Source: Alphaproteobacteria bacterium (lineage in GTDB: Bacteria > Pseudomonadota > Alphaproteobacteria > GCA-2731375). Taken from it: DNA of 33,902 nucleotides. The DNA lies in assembly GCA_028824965.1 (NCBI GenBank), contig JAPKBD010000008.1, positions 1-33,902 of the forward strand, read 5' to 3'. Made by a program: the position numbers and the translations under genes. Positions 24,698 to 33,121 of this stretch are shown piece by piece. The notes beneath the pieces are model-generated. The model searched no databases, was not told where the DNA came from, and worked only from the letters and a program-made list of their open reading frames with translations. Within the stretch, counting starts at the first letter, position 1; the number at the start of each line of letters is the position of its first letter.

Positions 24698-25647
24698 TGT
24701 CAGTGAAAATTGGGGCAGGCCATATTGGCATCGTCGGCGCTGGCCTGGTGGGCGGCGGTTGGACCATTGTTTTTGCCCGCGCCGGTGAACAGGTGCGGGT
24801 CTATGACGCCGCCGCTGACATACGTGATAGGTTCATGGAGATCGTCGCCGGGCAGCTGGATGATTTGAAAACCTATGATCTGCTTGATGAGCCAGCCGCC
24901 ATTTTGGGGCGCATCATCATCTGCGATAATCTGGGTGAGGTGGTGGAGGGTGCGCGGTTCATCCAGGAATCCGTGTTCGAACAGACAGATGTAAAGACCG
25001 AAATCTCCAACGCCATCGGGCCATTACTCTCGGATGGCGCCATCGTGGGCAGTTCCACATCAGGCATTCCCAGTTCCGCCTTCACGGAACATGTCGTTAA
25101 CCGGGAACGATTCCTGGTCACCCACCCGGTCAACCCGCCCTACCTGGCCCCAATTGTTGAGGTGGTGCCTGCCCCCTGGACGGCAAAGGACGCAATCGAT
25201 GGCGCCCTGGCTTTAATGACAGCTGTGGGACAATCCCCCGTGCTGGTCCGACGGGAAGTGGAGGGATTTATCCTGAACCGTTTGCAAGGCGTTCTGTTGC
25301 GGGAAGCCTGGGATTTGTACCAGGAAGGCTATGCCTCCGCCGAGGATATCGACAAAACCGTATCCGAGGGTCTGGGCCTGCGCTGGTCTTTTATGGGGCC
25401 GTTTGAGACAATTGATATGAATGCACCGGGGGGTGTGGCCGATTATGCGGAGCGTCTGGGGCCGCTGTATCATTCCATTCAAAAATCCCGCACGGACCCA
25501 CAGCCATGGAGCGCTGAACTTATCAGCGCTGTGGACAACGAACGCCGCGCCAAGCTCCCTATGGAGAAACTGGCCGAACGCCGCAAATGGCGCGACCGCC
25601 GCCTGATGGCCCTGGCCGCCCATAGATCTAAACAGGCCAGCGAATGA
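24697..25647 (+). CDS. 3-hydroxyacyl-CoA dehydrogenase-like (CRYL1/carnitine dehydrogenase type)
   Basis: A 316-residue NAD-dependent dehydrogenase. GAGLVGGGW (14-22) is the Rossmann loop, STSGIPSS (120-127) the substrate region, and HPVNPPYLAPIVEVVPAPWT carries the catalytic H143 and E155. The HPVNPP...E-VPAP pattern and the single-domain length match lambda-crystallin/L-gulonate and L-carnitine dehydrogenases more than fatty-acid-oxidation enzymes. The GTG at 24697 overlaps the previous TAG by one base (TAGTG), so translation is coupled. The frame is open further upstream, but only inside the preceding gene. Its stop overlaps the next ATG by 4 nt. A hydroxyl-to-ketone oxidation in the pathway is the likely role. 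Confidence 0.86.
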   Translation: MSVKIGAGHIGIVGAGLVGGGWTIVFARAGEQVRVYDAAADIRDRFMEIVAGQLDDLKTYDLLDEPAAILGRIIICDNLGEVVEGARFIQESVFEQTDVKTEISNAIGPLLSDGAIVGSSTSGIPSSAFTEHVVNRERFLVTHPVNPPYLAPIVEVVPAPWTAKDAIDGALALMTAVGQSPVLVRREVEGFILNRLQGVLLREAWDLYQEGYASAEDIDKTVSEGLGLRWSFMGPFETIDMNAPGGVADYAERLGPLYHSIQKSRTDPQPWSAELISAVDNERRAKLPMEKLAERRKWRDRRLMALAAHRSKQASE

Positions 25648-26408
25648 CGGCCACGACAATTGAAGGCTTTCGCCTGGACGGCCAATTGGCCGTCGTCACC
25701 GGGGCTTCCCGTGGCCTTGGCGAAGGTTGCGCGGTTGCCCTGGCGGGCGCGGGTGCAGATGTGGCCCTGATCGGACGCACCCAGGAAAATCTTGATACGG
25801 TCGCCGCACAAATCGTCGACCTGGGTCGCACCGCCCATGTCCTGGTCGGCGATGTGACAGAGACGGCAGCCTTGGCGGAGGCGTTGGGCGATCTACCCCC
25901 CTTCCAGATATTCGTCAACAACGCAGGTACCAATAGCCCACAGCCATTTTTGGAAGTGGATGAAGATACCTTTGACATGGTCATGGACCTGAACCTGCGT
26001 GCCGCTTTCTTTGCCGCCCAGTCCGCTGCCCGTTTGATGGCGGAGAACGGCGCAGGAGGCACTATCATCAACATGTCATCCCAGGCGGGCCATCGCGCCT
26101 TGCGGGACCGCAGCGTCTATTCCACCTCCAAATTCGCCATTGAAGGTTTAACCAAGGCCATGGCCTTTGAATTGGCAGAGCAAAATATCCGCGTCAACGC
26201 CGTCGCACCCACCTTTGTTGAGACGCCCATGACCAAGGCCGGCTTGGCGCAGGCGGAATTCCGTGATTATGTAGAAGGCAAGATCAAGCTGCCCCGCCTG
26301 GGACAAATCGGCGATGTTGCTGCCGCCGTGTTGTTTTTGGCGTCTCCCGCATCATCCATGATAACGGGAACCTCCCTCCTGGTGGATGGCGGCTGGACCG
26401 TCGACTAG
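25644..26408 (+). CDS. Short-chain dehydrogenase/reductase
   Basis: A 254-residue classical SDR. The cofactor loop is TGASRGLG (19-26), NNAG lies at 92-95, and the active site has N118, S145 and Y159-S-T-S-K163. VNAVAPTFVETPM and TGTSLLVDGGWTVD complete the usual C-terminal pattern. It oxidises or reduces an alcohol/ketone pair with NAD(P); the class alone does not reveal the substrate. ATGA overlap with the preceding gene shows cotranscription. A run of nine T (26410-26418) follows the stop directly but has no GC-rich stem. Confidence 0.93.
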   Translation: MTATTIEGFRLDGQLAVVTGASRGLGEGCAVALAGAGADVALIGRTQENLDTVAAQIVDLGRTAHVLVGDVTETAALAEALGDLPPFQIFVNNAGTNSPQPFLEVDEDTFDMVMDLNLRAAFFAAQSAARLMAENGAGGTIINMSSQAGHRALRDRSVYSTSKFAIEGLTKAMAFELAEQNIRVNAVAPTFVETPMTKAGLAQAEFRDYVEGKIKLPRLGQIGDVAAAVLFLASPASSMITGTSLLVDGGWTVD

Positions 26409-26433
26409 ATTTTTTTTTACGGAGCGTTCTCCC

Positions 26434-27411
26434 ATGTCAAAACTGGTGCCTGACCTGATAGTCACCGATCATCGCGTTGAAAGCAGCCAAGCGGGCCTGT
26501 CGGTTTTCGTGCGGAACAAGCATTTAGCAGACCGCGATGCCTTCACCACGGCAGAAACTGTTTTATTCGTCCATGGTGCAACCTATCCCTCGACCATCAC
26601 CTTTGACTACGCCATTGATGGGGTTTCCTGGATGGATATCATGGCCAGGGCGGGCTTTGATGTCTGGTGCGTCGATCTACTTGGCTATGGCAACTCTGAC
26701 CGACCAGCGGAGATGTCCGTACCGGCGGATGATAACCCGCCCGTGGTGGATACGGATGATGCGGTTGCCGATGTGACGCGGGTTATTGATTTCATTTTGG
26801 GTCAACGGGACCTGCCGCGATTGAGCTTGATCGGCTATTCCTGGGGCACTTTGATCGGCGGCACCTACGCCGGCCAACAGCCGGACAAAATAGAACGCCT
26901 GGTTTTGTACGGCGCTGCCTGGATGGGCACCGGTGGTGCCATTTCCACAGGCAAACCGCCGGGCGCTTACCGCATGGTGGATGCTGAGGCGGCGATTGCC
27001 CGATGGTGCAGAGAACTTGATGACAGCCAGATCGCAAGCATTGCCAGCCCGGATCATAGGACGGCCTGGGCCAACGCGTTTCTGGCCTCTGATCCGGAAG
27101 CTAGCCGCCACCGGCCGCCCCAAGCCCGCGCGCCTGCCGGTGTGGTCAAGGATGTGCAGGCACGTCTGTTGGGGGATACGCCGCCCTATGATCCCAGCTT
27201 GATCCAGGCCCCGACCATGATCATTGTTGGTGATTGGGACCGGGAAACAAGGCCCGAACAAGGCAAAGCATTGTTTGATCTTTTATCCAATACGGCAGAG
27301 CGGCGTTATGTGCTGATCGGTGGCGGCACCCATTCATTGTTGATTGAGAACCAGCGTGGCGGTTTACACCGCACCGTCGATGGTTTCCTAAAGGAAGGCT
27401 GGCTAGCATGA
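26434..27411 (+). CDS. Alpha/beta-fold hydrolase
   Basis: A 325-residue serine hydrolase. The oxyanion region is FVHGATYPS (45-53), the nucleophile elbow GYSWGT carries S136, the acid is D267 or D269 in VGDWDR, and the base is H300 in GGGTHSLL. No signal peptide is present, so it is cytoplasmic. The ATG at 26434 follows ACGGAG; an upstream in-frame extension to 26386 only reads the end of the SDR gene. It ends in an ATGA overlap with the GST gene. With a Baeyer-Villiger enzyme in the same cluster, ester or lactone hydrolysis is a reasonable role, but amides or carbon-carbon bonds are also possible for the fold. Confidence 0.9.
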   Translation: MSKLVPDLIVTDHRVESSQAGLSVFVRNKHLADRDAFTTAETVLFVHGATYPSTITFDYAIDGVSWMDIMARAGFDVWCVDLLGYGNSDRPAEMSVPADDNPPVVDTDDAVADVTRVIDFILGQRDLPRLSLIGYSWGTLIGGTYAGQQPDKIERLVLYGAAWMGTGGAISTGKPPGAYRMVDAEAAIARWCRELDDSQIASIASPDHRTAWANAFLASDPEASRHRPPQARAPAGVVKDVQARLLGDTPPYDPSLIQAPTMIIVGDWDRETRPEQGKALFDLLSNTAERRYVLIGGGTHSLLIENQRGGLHRTVDGFLKEGWLA

Positions 27412-28058
27412 GTGACGGTATCATTTTATGGGGCGCAATTTCCCTGCGCGCCCTGCGGGTTCACTGGGCCTTGCAGGAACTGGGCCTGACCTATCAGTTT
27501 CGCCCGATACAATCGCGCACCGGTGAAACCCTGACGGCGGAATATTCCGGGCATAACCCGAAACAAAAGATCCCCACCCTACAGGACGGCGATTTCACCC
27601 TGACGGAAAGCCCGGCCATCGTGAACTATCTGTTCAACAACTATGGCCCAAATTCAGATGCTGATATCCACTTACCGCAAAATGCGGTTGAGCAAGCCCG
27701 GGCGGATGAGTGGAGCTATTTCGCGATGATGGAGCTGGACGCCCATTCCCTATACCTGATCCGCCGGCACAAATTTCTGCCCGAAATATATGGCGAGGCG
27801 CCTGTCGCTGTCGCCTCAGCGGCGGAATATTGCCTGAAGCAAATCAATGCCGTTGCCCCTGCCATAGCTGACATCAAGGATTATATCTTTGGGTCCAAGA
27901 TCAGCGCTGCCGATATCTTGTTGGCGACGACCCTGGATTTCGCTGAACGCTATGAAGTAGAGCTGCCGCCGTCCTGCCGAGCCTATCGGGATCGTGCCTT
28001 TGCCCGACCCGCATTTCTGGCCGCCAAGCAACGAAACGAGGATCTGGATGCCAATTAG
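27408..28058 (+). CDS. Glutathione S-transferase family protein (second copy)
   Basis: A 216-residue GST. The N-terminal domain reads LWGAISLRALRVHWALQELG, with NPKQKIPTL supplying the cis-proline and TESPAIVNYL the glutathione-binding E-S pair. The helical domain contains ISAADILLATTL with the conserved Asp. It differs clearly from the GST at 19237, so the pair is not a recent duplication. It overlaps the hydrolase by 4 nt and the amidase by 11 nt. Translation coupling on both sides ties it firmly to the pathway, perhaps for a glutathione adduct, isomerisation or removal of a reactive intermediate. Confidence 0.9.
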   Translation: MSDGIILWGAISLRALRVHWALQELGLTYQFRPIQSRTGETLTAEYSGHNPKQKIPTLQDGDFTLTESPAIVNYLFNNYGPNSDADIHLPQNAVEQARADEWSYFAMMELDAHSLYLIRRHKFLPEIYGEAPVAVASAAEYCLKQINAVAPAIADIKDYIFGSKISAADILLATTLDFAERYEVELPPSCRAYRDRAFARPAFLAAKQRNEDLDAN

Positions 28059-29388
28059 CGCCCGCGACAATCTGGAAGCCGCACTGGACACCATCGAACG
28101 CCACAACGGGGCCATCAATGGCATGATCACGGTCACCGCCGATCAGGCCCGTGCCGACGCAGATGCTGCGGACCAGGCAGCGGCCAATGGCCAATGGCTG
28201 GGCCTGCTGCACGGTATGACCATGGCCATCAAGGACAATATTCAGACGGCGGGCGTGCGCACCACCTCAGGCTCGCTGCATTTCAAGGACGTGGTACCGA
28301 ACCAGGATGCTTTTGTCGTAGAACGATTGAAGGCGGCAGGTGCGGTGATCGTGGGCAAGGCCACTATGCAGGAATTGGCATTCGGCATCCGCTCTGACAA
28401 TCCGGTCAGCGGGCAATGTCATAACCCGTGGGATCAAGACCGAATACCTGGCGGATCGTCGGGCGGGTCAGGCGCTGTAGTTGCAGCTGGCATGGCCCAG
28501 GGCGCATTGGGCACAGACACCGGCGGCTCCATCCGCCTGCCCGCCGCCATGAATGGCATTGCCGGACTACGCCCGACCCATGGTCGGGTGCCCAACCATG
28601 GCTCGACACCGGTTTCCGCCGCCTACGACACCATCGGCCCCATGGCGCGGCGGGTCAGCGATCTGGCCCGCATCCTGGCTGTGACGGCATCCGAGGGGCC
28701 GGGTTCAGCACCGACGTCAGGGCCGGACCTGGGCAATTTTCTGCCCACCCTGAACGACGGGGTTAACGGCCTGCGCATCGGGGTGCCGGGTAATTTCTAT
28801 TTCGATAATTGTGCCGATGTCATTGCAGAGGCGGTGATGACGGCGCTGCGTAACTTGGAAACACAAGGTGCGACGCTGGTCGAAGTGGATGTGGCCGGGG
28901 CGGAAACAACCCATCAATGGGCCACCATTCAGGTCTATTCAGATGCCTGCGCCTATCACAAAGACCGCCTGGATAATCATCCCGAGCTGTTCTCGAAAGG
29001 CGTTCTGGATCGCATGTTAGTGGGGCGCACATTTACGGGCGTGGATTACGCCAATGCCTGCCGGGCACGGGAAACCTGGCAACAGACCCTGGGCGCGCTG
29101 TACCAGGATATCGATATCCTGGCATCCCCCACGACGCCGGCCCCACCACCACCCATCAGGGAAGACAAATCATTGTTGGAGGCTACCAAGGATGCCTCCC
29201 GCAACACCTACGCGGGCGGATTTGGTGCCAATCCCGGCCTGTCCCTGCCCGTCGGCTTTGACGGCGACGGGTTGCCCATCGGCCTGCAACTGGAAGCCGC
29301 CTGGTGGGAGGAGCCTAAGTTACTACGCACAGGCGTGGCCTATCAAAACGCCACTGATTGGCATCTGGCCGAACCGCCGCTAAAATAA
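28048..29388 (+). CDS. Amidase signature family hydrolase
   Basis: A 446-residue amidase signature enzyme. The catalytic triad is visible: K62 (MAIKDNIQTAG), cis-Ser S137 (PGGSSGGSGA) and nucleophile S161 (GTDTGGSIRLPA). The 24-residue spacing between the serines agrees with characterised members. Relatives hydrolyse amides, carbamates or esters, or act as GatA in tRNA amidation; no gatB or gatC is adjacent, so a catabolic role is likelier. The ATG at 28048 follows GAGGATC and lies inside the end of the GST gene. It is followed after 33 nt by the carboxylase. Confidence 0.93.
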   Translation: MPISARDNLEAALDTIERHNGAINGMITVTADQARADADAADQAAANGQWLGLLHGMTMAIKDNIQTAGVRTTSGSLHFKDVVPNQDAFVVERLKAAGAVIVGKATMQELAFGIRSDNPVSGQCHNPWDQDRIPGGSSGGSGAVVAAGMAQGALGTDTGGSIRLPAAMNGIAGLRPTHGRVPNHGSTPVSAAYDTIGPMARRVSDLARILAVTASEGPGSAPTSGPDLGNFLPTLNDGVNGLRIGVPGNFYFDNCADVIAEAVMTALRNLETQGATLVEVDVAGAETTHQWATIQVYSDACAYHKDRLDNHPELFSKGVLDRMLVGRTFTGVDYANACRARETWQQTLGALYQDIDILASPTTPAPPPPIREDKSLLEATKDASRNTYAGGFGANPGLSLPVGFDGDGLPIGLQLEAAWWEEPKLLRTGVAYQNATDWHLAEPPLK

Positions 29389-29421
29389 TCGCAAAACAAC
29401 GATCCGAGGAAGTCCATCGAC

Positions 29422-32400
29422 ATGAGTGTAAAAAATTTACTGGTCGCCAATCGCGGCGAGATCGCCATTCGTATCCTACGCGCGGCAGCCGAAATGAATA
29501 TTCCTACCGTTGCAATATATGCGGAAGATGAAGCGGCATCCCTGCATCTGACCAAGGCGGATGAAGCGGTTGGCCTGTCAGGCCGGGGCGTTCCCGCCTA
29601 TTTGGATGGTGCGGGCATTCTCGCCATTGCCAAAGATACCGGTTGTGACGCCATTCATCCCGGCTATGGTTTTTTAAGCGAGAACGCCGAATTCGCGAAA
29701 GCCTGCGCCCAGGCAGGCATCACCTTCGTTGGCCCCACGGCGGAGACTTTGCAGACGTTCGGCGACAAAGCCACGGCGCGGGAGCTGGCGGCCGGCAACG
29801 GCGTGCCTGTTTTACCCGGCAGCCAAGGTGCCATATCCGTAGGGGAGGCCGAGGCATTCTTTGCTGAACACGGCCCCATCATGATCAAGGCCATCGCCGG
29901 TGGCGGTGGGCGCGGCATGCGCGCCATTACCGATGCGGACGAGATTTCCGCCGCCCATGGCATCTGTCAAGCGGAGGCGTTGCAGGGTTTCGGCAATGGC
30001 GATGTCTTTGTCGAACGCTTGTTGCAAAAACCCCGCCATATTGAAATTCAGATCATCGGCGATGGACAGGGTGCCATCAGCCACCTGGGGGAGCGGGAAT
30101 GTTCCATTCAACGGCGGCATCAGAAAATCGTCGAAATAGCCCCGGCACCGGGCCTGACGGCGGACTTGCGCGACAGGTTAACCCAAGCCGCCGTGACCCT
30201 TGCCAGTGCGGTCAGCTACCGCAACCTGGGCACGTTCGAATTCCTGGTTGAGGGGGACGAATTCTTTTTCATTGAGGCGAACCCCCGCTTGCAGGTGGAA
30301 CACACGGTGACGGAGGAAGTCTGGGGCGTGGATCTGGTACAAAGCCAGTTGCGCGTGGCAGGCGGTGCCACGTTGGCTGATCTGGAATTGACCCAAGCTC
30401 AAGTGGGCCCGCCCCGTGGCCAGGCCATGCAGGTGCGCATTAATATGGAAACGATTGAGGCTGACGGCAGTGTCCGGCCGTCGGGGGGTGTCTTGGACAG
30501 CTTCGAGATGCCGTCCGGGCCCGGCATCCGCGTCGATAGTTTCGGCTATGCGGGCTATCGCACATCACCCAGTTACGACTCTTTATTGGCCAAACTGATC
30601 GCGCATACCAACAGTAACGATTTCACGGCCCTGGCCCAAAAAACCTATCGCGCCCTGTGCGAATGCCGGATTACGGGGCTATCGAGCAACATATCCTTTC
30701 TGCAAAACCTGCTGCGCCATCCGGCGTTCAAGGCGGAAAGCATCAACACCCATTTCATCGACGATCATCTGGCGGCCCTGGTTGAAGGCACGGACCATCA
30801 GCGCCTGTTCTTTGAGCCTGCGGGCGCGGAACCTAGCGACGGCAACCTCGTCGGCGTTAAGGTAGATGCATCCGACCCCCTGGCTGTGTTGAGCCACGGC
30901 AAAACTGAAGCGGCGGCAATTACGACGGCAAGCAATGATCTGGCCGGCCCGGACGGCACCACCGCCATTCCTGCACCTATGCAAGGCACCATCGTCAGCA
31001 TTGATGTGGCGGAAGGCGATGACGTCTATCCCGGCCGTCAGATCCTGGTCATGGAAGCCATGAAAATGCAGCACGTCATCGAGGCGGAGATCAGCGGCGT
31101 TCTGCGTCAGTTGCCTGTCGCCCCCGGCGATACGGTGTTCGAAGGCCACGCCCTGGCCTATGTGGCGGAACAGGATGTGGACATCCCTGATGCAGGCGAC
31201 GTGGTTGCCATAGATCTGGATTATATCCGCCCGGATTTGGCCGAGGTGATGGAGCGCCAAGGCATCACCAAGGATGATCGCCGACCCAATGCGGTGGCCC
31301 GGCGACGCAAAACCAACCAGCGCACGGTGCGGGAAAACATCGAACAGCTATGCGATGAGGGCTCCTTCACCGAATTGGGATCATTGGTTCTGGCCGCCCG
31401 TCGGGGCATGCATTCCATGGAAGAGTTGATCGAACGCACGCCCGCCGACGGTCTGGTCACCGGCCTGGGGCGGATCAATGGACATCTGTTCCCCGATGAA
31501 GTCGCCCGTTGTGCCGTGATGTCCTATGACTACACGGTTCTGGCCGGGACCCAGGGCAAGAACAACCACAAGAAAAAGGACCGCATGTTCGAGATGGCGG
31601 AGAAATGGCGTCTGCCCATCGTCTTCTTCACCGAAGGCGGCGGTGGACGTCCCGGTGATACGGACATGATTTTTTCCGCCAACCTGCATGTGCCCGCCTT
31701 TCATCTGTTTGGCAAATTAAGCGGCCTGGTACCTTTGGTCGGCATTACGTCGGGACGTTGTTTTGCCGGTAACGCGGTGTTGCTGGGCTGTTGCGATGTG
31801 GTCATCGCGACGGAAAATTCGACCATTGGCATGGGCGGTCCCGCGATGATTGAAGGTGGGGGTTTGGGCGTTTTCAGGCCGGAAGAAGTGGGGCCGATGT
31901 CCGTCCAGGTGCCCAACGGCGTCGTTGATATCGCCGTCAAGGATGAGGAAGAGGCGGTTGAGGTCGCACAAAAATACCTTAGCTATTTCCAGGGCGCGGT
32001 AGAGGATTGGGAATGTGCGGATCAGCGCATCCTGCGCCAGGCCATCCCGGAAGACCGTTTGCGCATCTATGATGTACGCAAGGTGGTTGAGAATATGTGC
32101 GACACAGGCTCGGTGCTGGAATTACGCGCAGGCTTCGGCTTGGGCATGGTGACAGCCCTGGCCCGCATAGAGGGGCGGCCCGTCGGTATCGTAGCCAACA
32201 ACCCGAACCATCTGGCAGGTGCCATCGACAGCGACGGCGCGGACAAGGCATCCCGCTTTATGCAGCTGTGCGATGCCTATGACATCCCCCTGGTATTCCT
32301 GTGCGATACGCCAGGCAACATGGTCGGCCCGGTGGCGGAACAAACCGCGCTGGTGCGCCATTGTTGCCGGCTTTATGTCATCGGTGCCAACGTCACCGTG

Positions 32401-32781
32401 CCGACCTTTACCATTGTCCTGCGCAAGGGCTATGGCCTGGGTGCACAAGGCATGGCAGGGGGCGGTTTCCACGCACCGTTCTTCACCATTTCATGGCCGA
32501 CAGGCGAATTCGGCGGCATGGGCCTGGAAGGCGCGGTCAAGCTGGGCCGGCGGGACGAGCTGATGGCGATTGAGGACCCGGAAGAACGCATGGCCAAGTA
32601 CGAAGAAATGGTCGCCGCCATGTACGCCCAGGGCAAGGCGATCAATGCCGCCTCACTGTTCGAATTGGACAATGTGATTGACCCAGCAGACACCCGGGAA
32701 TGGATCACGTCCGGCCTGCGCGCGGCACCGCCCGTCCCCGCACGGGAAGGCAAAAAACGGCCCTGGATTGATACGTGGTGA
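29422..32781 (+). CDS. Single-chain biotin-dependent acyl-CoA carboxylase
   Basis: A 1119-residue fusion of all carboxylase activities. Residues 1-455 are biotin carboxylase (NRGEIAIRILRA, ATP loop GGGGRGMRAI, catalytic region EANPRLQVEHTVTE). A linker leads to a biotinyl domain at about 515-585 with biotin-accepting K548 (EAMKMQ). From about 605 to the end lies a carboxyltransferase with both halves (GITSGRCFAGNA and DTPGNMVGPVAEQ). This architecture and size match the single-chain long-chain acyl-CoA carboxylases (LCC) described in Mycobacterium avium and Rhodopseudomonas palustris. The acyl substrate of this copy is unknown. GAGGAAG precedes the ATG. It is the last gene of the operon and no separate beta subunit is needed. 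Confidence 0.95.
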   Translation: MSVKNLLVANRGEIAIRILRAAAEMNIPTVAIYAEDEAASLHLTKADEAVGLSGRGVPAYLDGAGILAIAKDTGCDAIHPGYGFLSENAEFAKACAQAGITFVGPTAETLQTFGDKATARELAAGNGVPVLPGSQGAISVGEAEAFFAEHGPIMIKAIAGGGGRGMRAITDADEISAAHGICQAEALQGFGNGDVFVERLLQKPRHIEIQIIGDGQGAISHLGERECSIQRRHQKIVEIAPAPGLTADLRDRLTQAAVTLASAVSYRNLGTFEFLVEGDEFFFIEANPRLQVEHTVTEEVWGVDLVQSQLRVAGGATLADLELTQAQVGPPRGQAMQVRINMETIEADGSVRPSGGVLDSFEMPSGPGIRVDSFGYAGYRTSPSYDSLLAKLIAHTNSNDFTALAQKTYRALCECRITGLSSNISFLQNLLRHPAFKAESINTHFIDDHLAALVEGTDHQRLFFEPAGAEPSDGNLVGVKVDASDPLAVLSHGKTEAAAITTASNDLAGPDGTTAIPAPMQGTIVSIDVAEGDDVYPGRQILVMEAMKMQHVIEAEISGVLRQLPVAPGDTVFEGHALAYVAEQDVDIPDAGDVVAIDLDYIRPDLAEVMERQGITKDDRRPNAVARRRKTNQRTVRENIEQLCDEGSFTELGSLVLAARRGMHSMEELIERTPADGLVTGLGRINGHLFPDEVARCAVMSYDYTVLAGTQGKNNHKKKDRMFEMAEKWRLPIVFFTEGGGGRPGDTDMIFSANLHVPAFHLFGKLSGLVPLVGITSGRCFAGNAVLLGCCDVVIATENSTIGMGGPAMIEGGGLGVFRPEEVGPMSVQVPNGVVDIAVKDEEEAVEVAQKYLSYFQGAVEDWECADQRILRQAIPEDRLRIYDVRKVVENMCDTGSVLELRAGFGLGMVTALARIEGRPVGIVANNPNHLAGAIDSDGADKASRFMQLCDAYDIPLVFLCDTPGNMVGPVAEQTALVRHCCRLYVIGANVTVPTFTIVLRKGYGLGAQGMAGGGFHAPFFTISWPTGEFGGMGLEGAVKLGRRDELMAIEDPEERMAKYEEMVAAMYAQGKAINAASLFELDNVIDPADTREWITSGLRAAPPVPAREGKKRPWIDTW

Positions 32782-33121
32782 TAAGGCGTTAGTTGATTGG
32801 CACTTGGTGAAATATGTTGCCAGACGGGCGATCGGTTGATTAAGCTGCAACGAGATGTAACGGGGAGTTAACAATAAACTGGGAGGGTTCTAAGTATGCG
32901 CAAGTCATTAGGTGTGGCCGCTAGCTGCCAGAGCATTGCTTTTCTGTAATCATTCATCGGTTCCGGGTGTGCCATACGCTCTCATCCTTCTTGTCAGCAA
33001 GATTTCATCGTATGTTGCAGCGACCCATTGAATCCACCTGGATTAATATCAGAAATCTCAACTGACATAGTTGTCCCAAAAATAAACTTGCGTGCGACCT
33101 CCCAACGACAGGACATACATC
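32782..33121 (+). other. 340-bp spacer after the carboxylase, mostly non-coding
   Basis: No full gene is seen. It contains the 17-codon frame at 32896 and a dyad CAACT-N5-AGTTG (33059-33073) about 50 bp before the DUF3127 start. It also has a weak TTGGCA...TTGCCA pairing near 32808-32822 without a T-tract. No clear terminator for the carboxylase operon was found. The stretch looks more AT-rich than the genes to its left. Confidence 0.5.
32896..32949 (+). other. 17-codon frame behind a strong ribosome site
   Basis: GGGAGGG stands 8 nt before ATG 32896, but the frame MRKSLGVAASCQSIAFL stops at TAA 32947-32949. The opening resembles the first residues of an exported protein's signal peptide. 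It may be the stub of a lost gene, a leader peptide or chance. Confidence 0.3.

Noticed and set aside
26410-26418. T9 run directly after the SDR stop, as an intrinsic terminator
   Set aside because: There is no GC-rich stem before it, and the next gene follows 15 nt later in the same tight operon.
28048-29388. Calling the amidase gatA (tRNA amidotransferase subunit)
   Set aside because: No gatB or gatC is adjacent, and it is translationally coupled to catabolic genes.
32991-33016. TTGTCA...TATGTT as a promoter for the DUF3127 gene
   Set aside because: The spacer is only 14 bp and the -10 element is weak.
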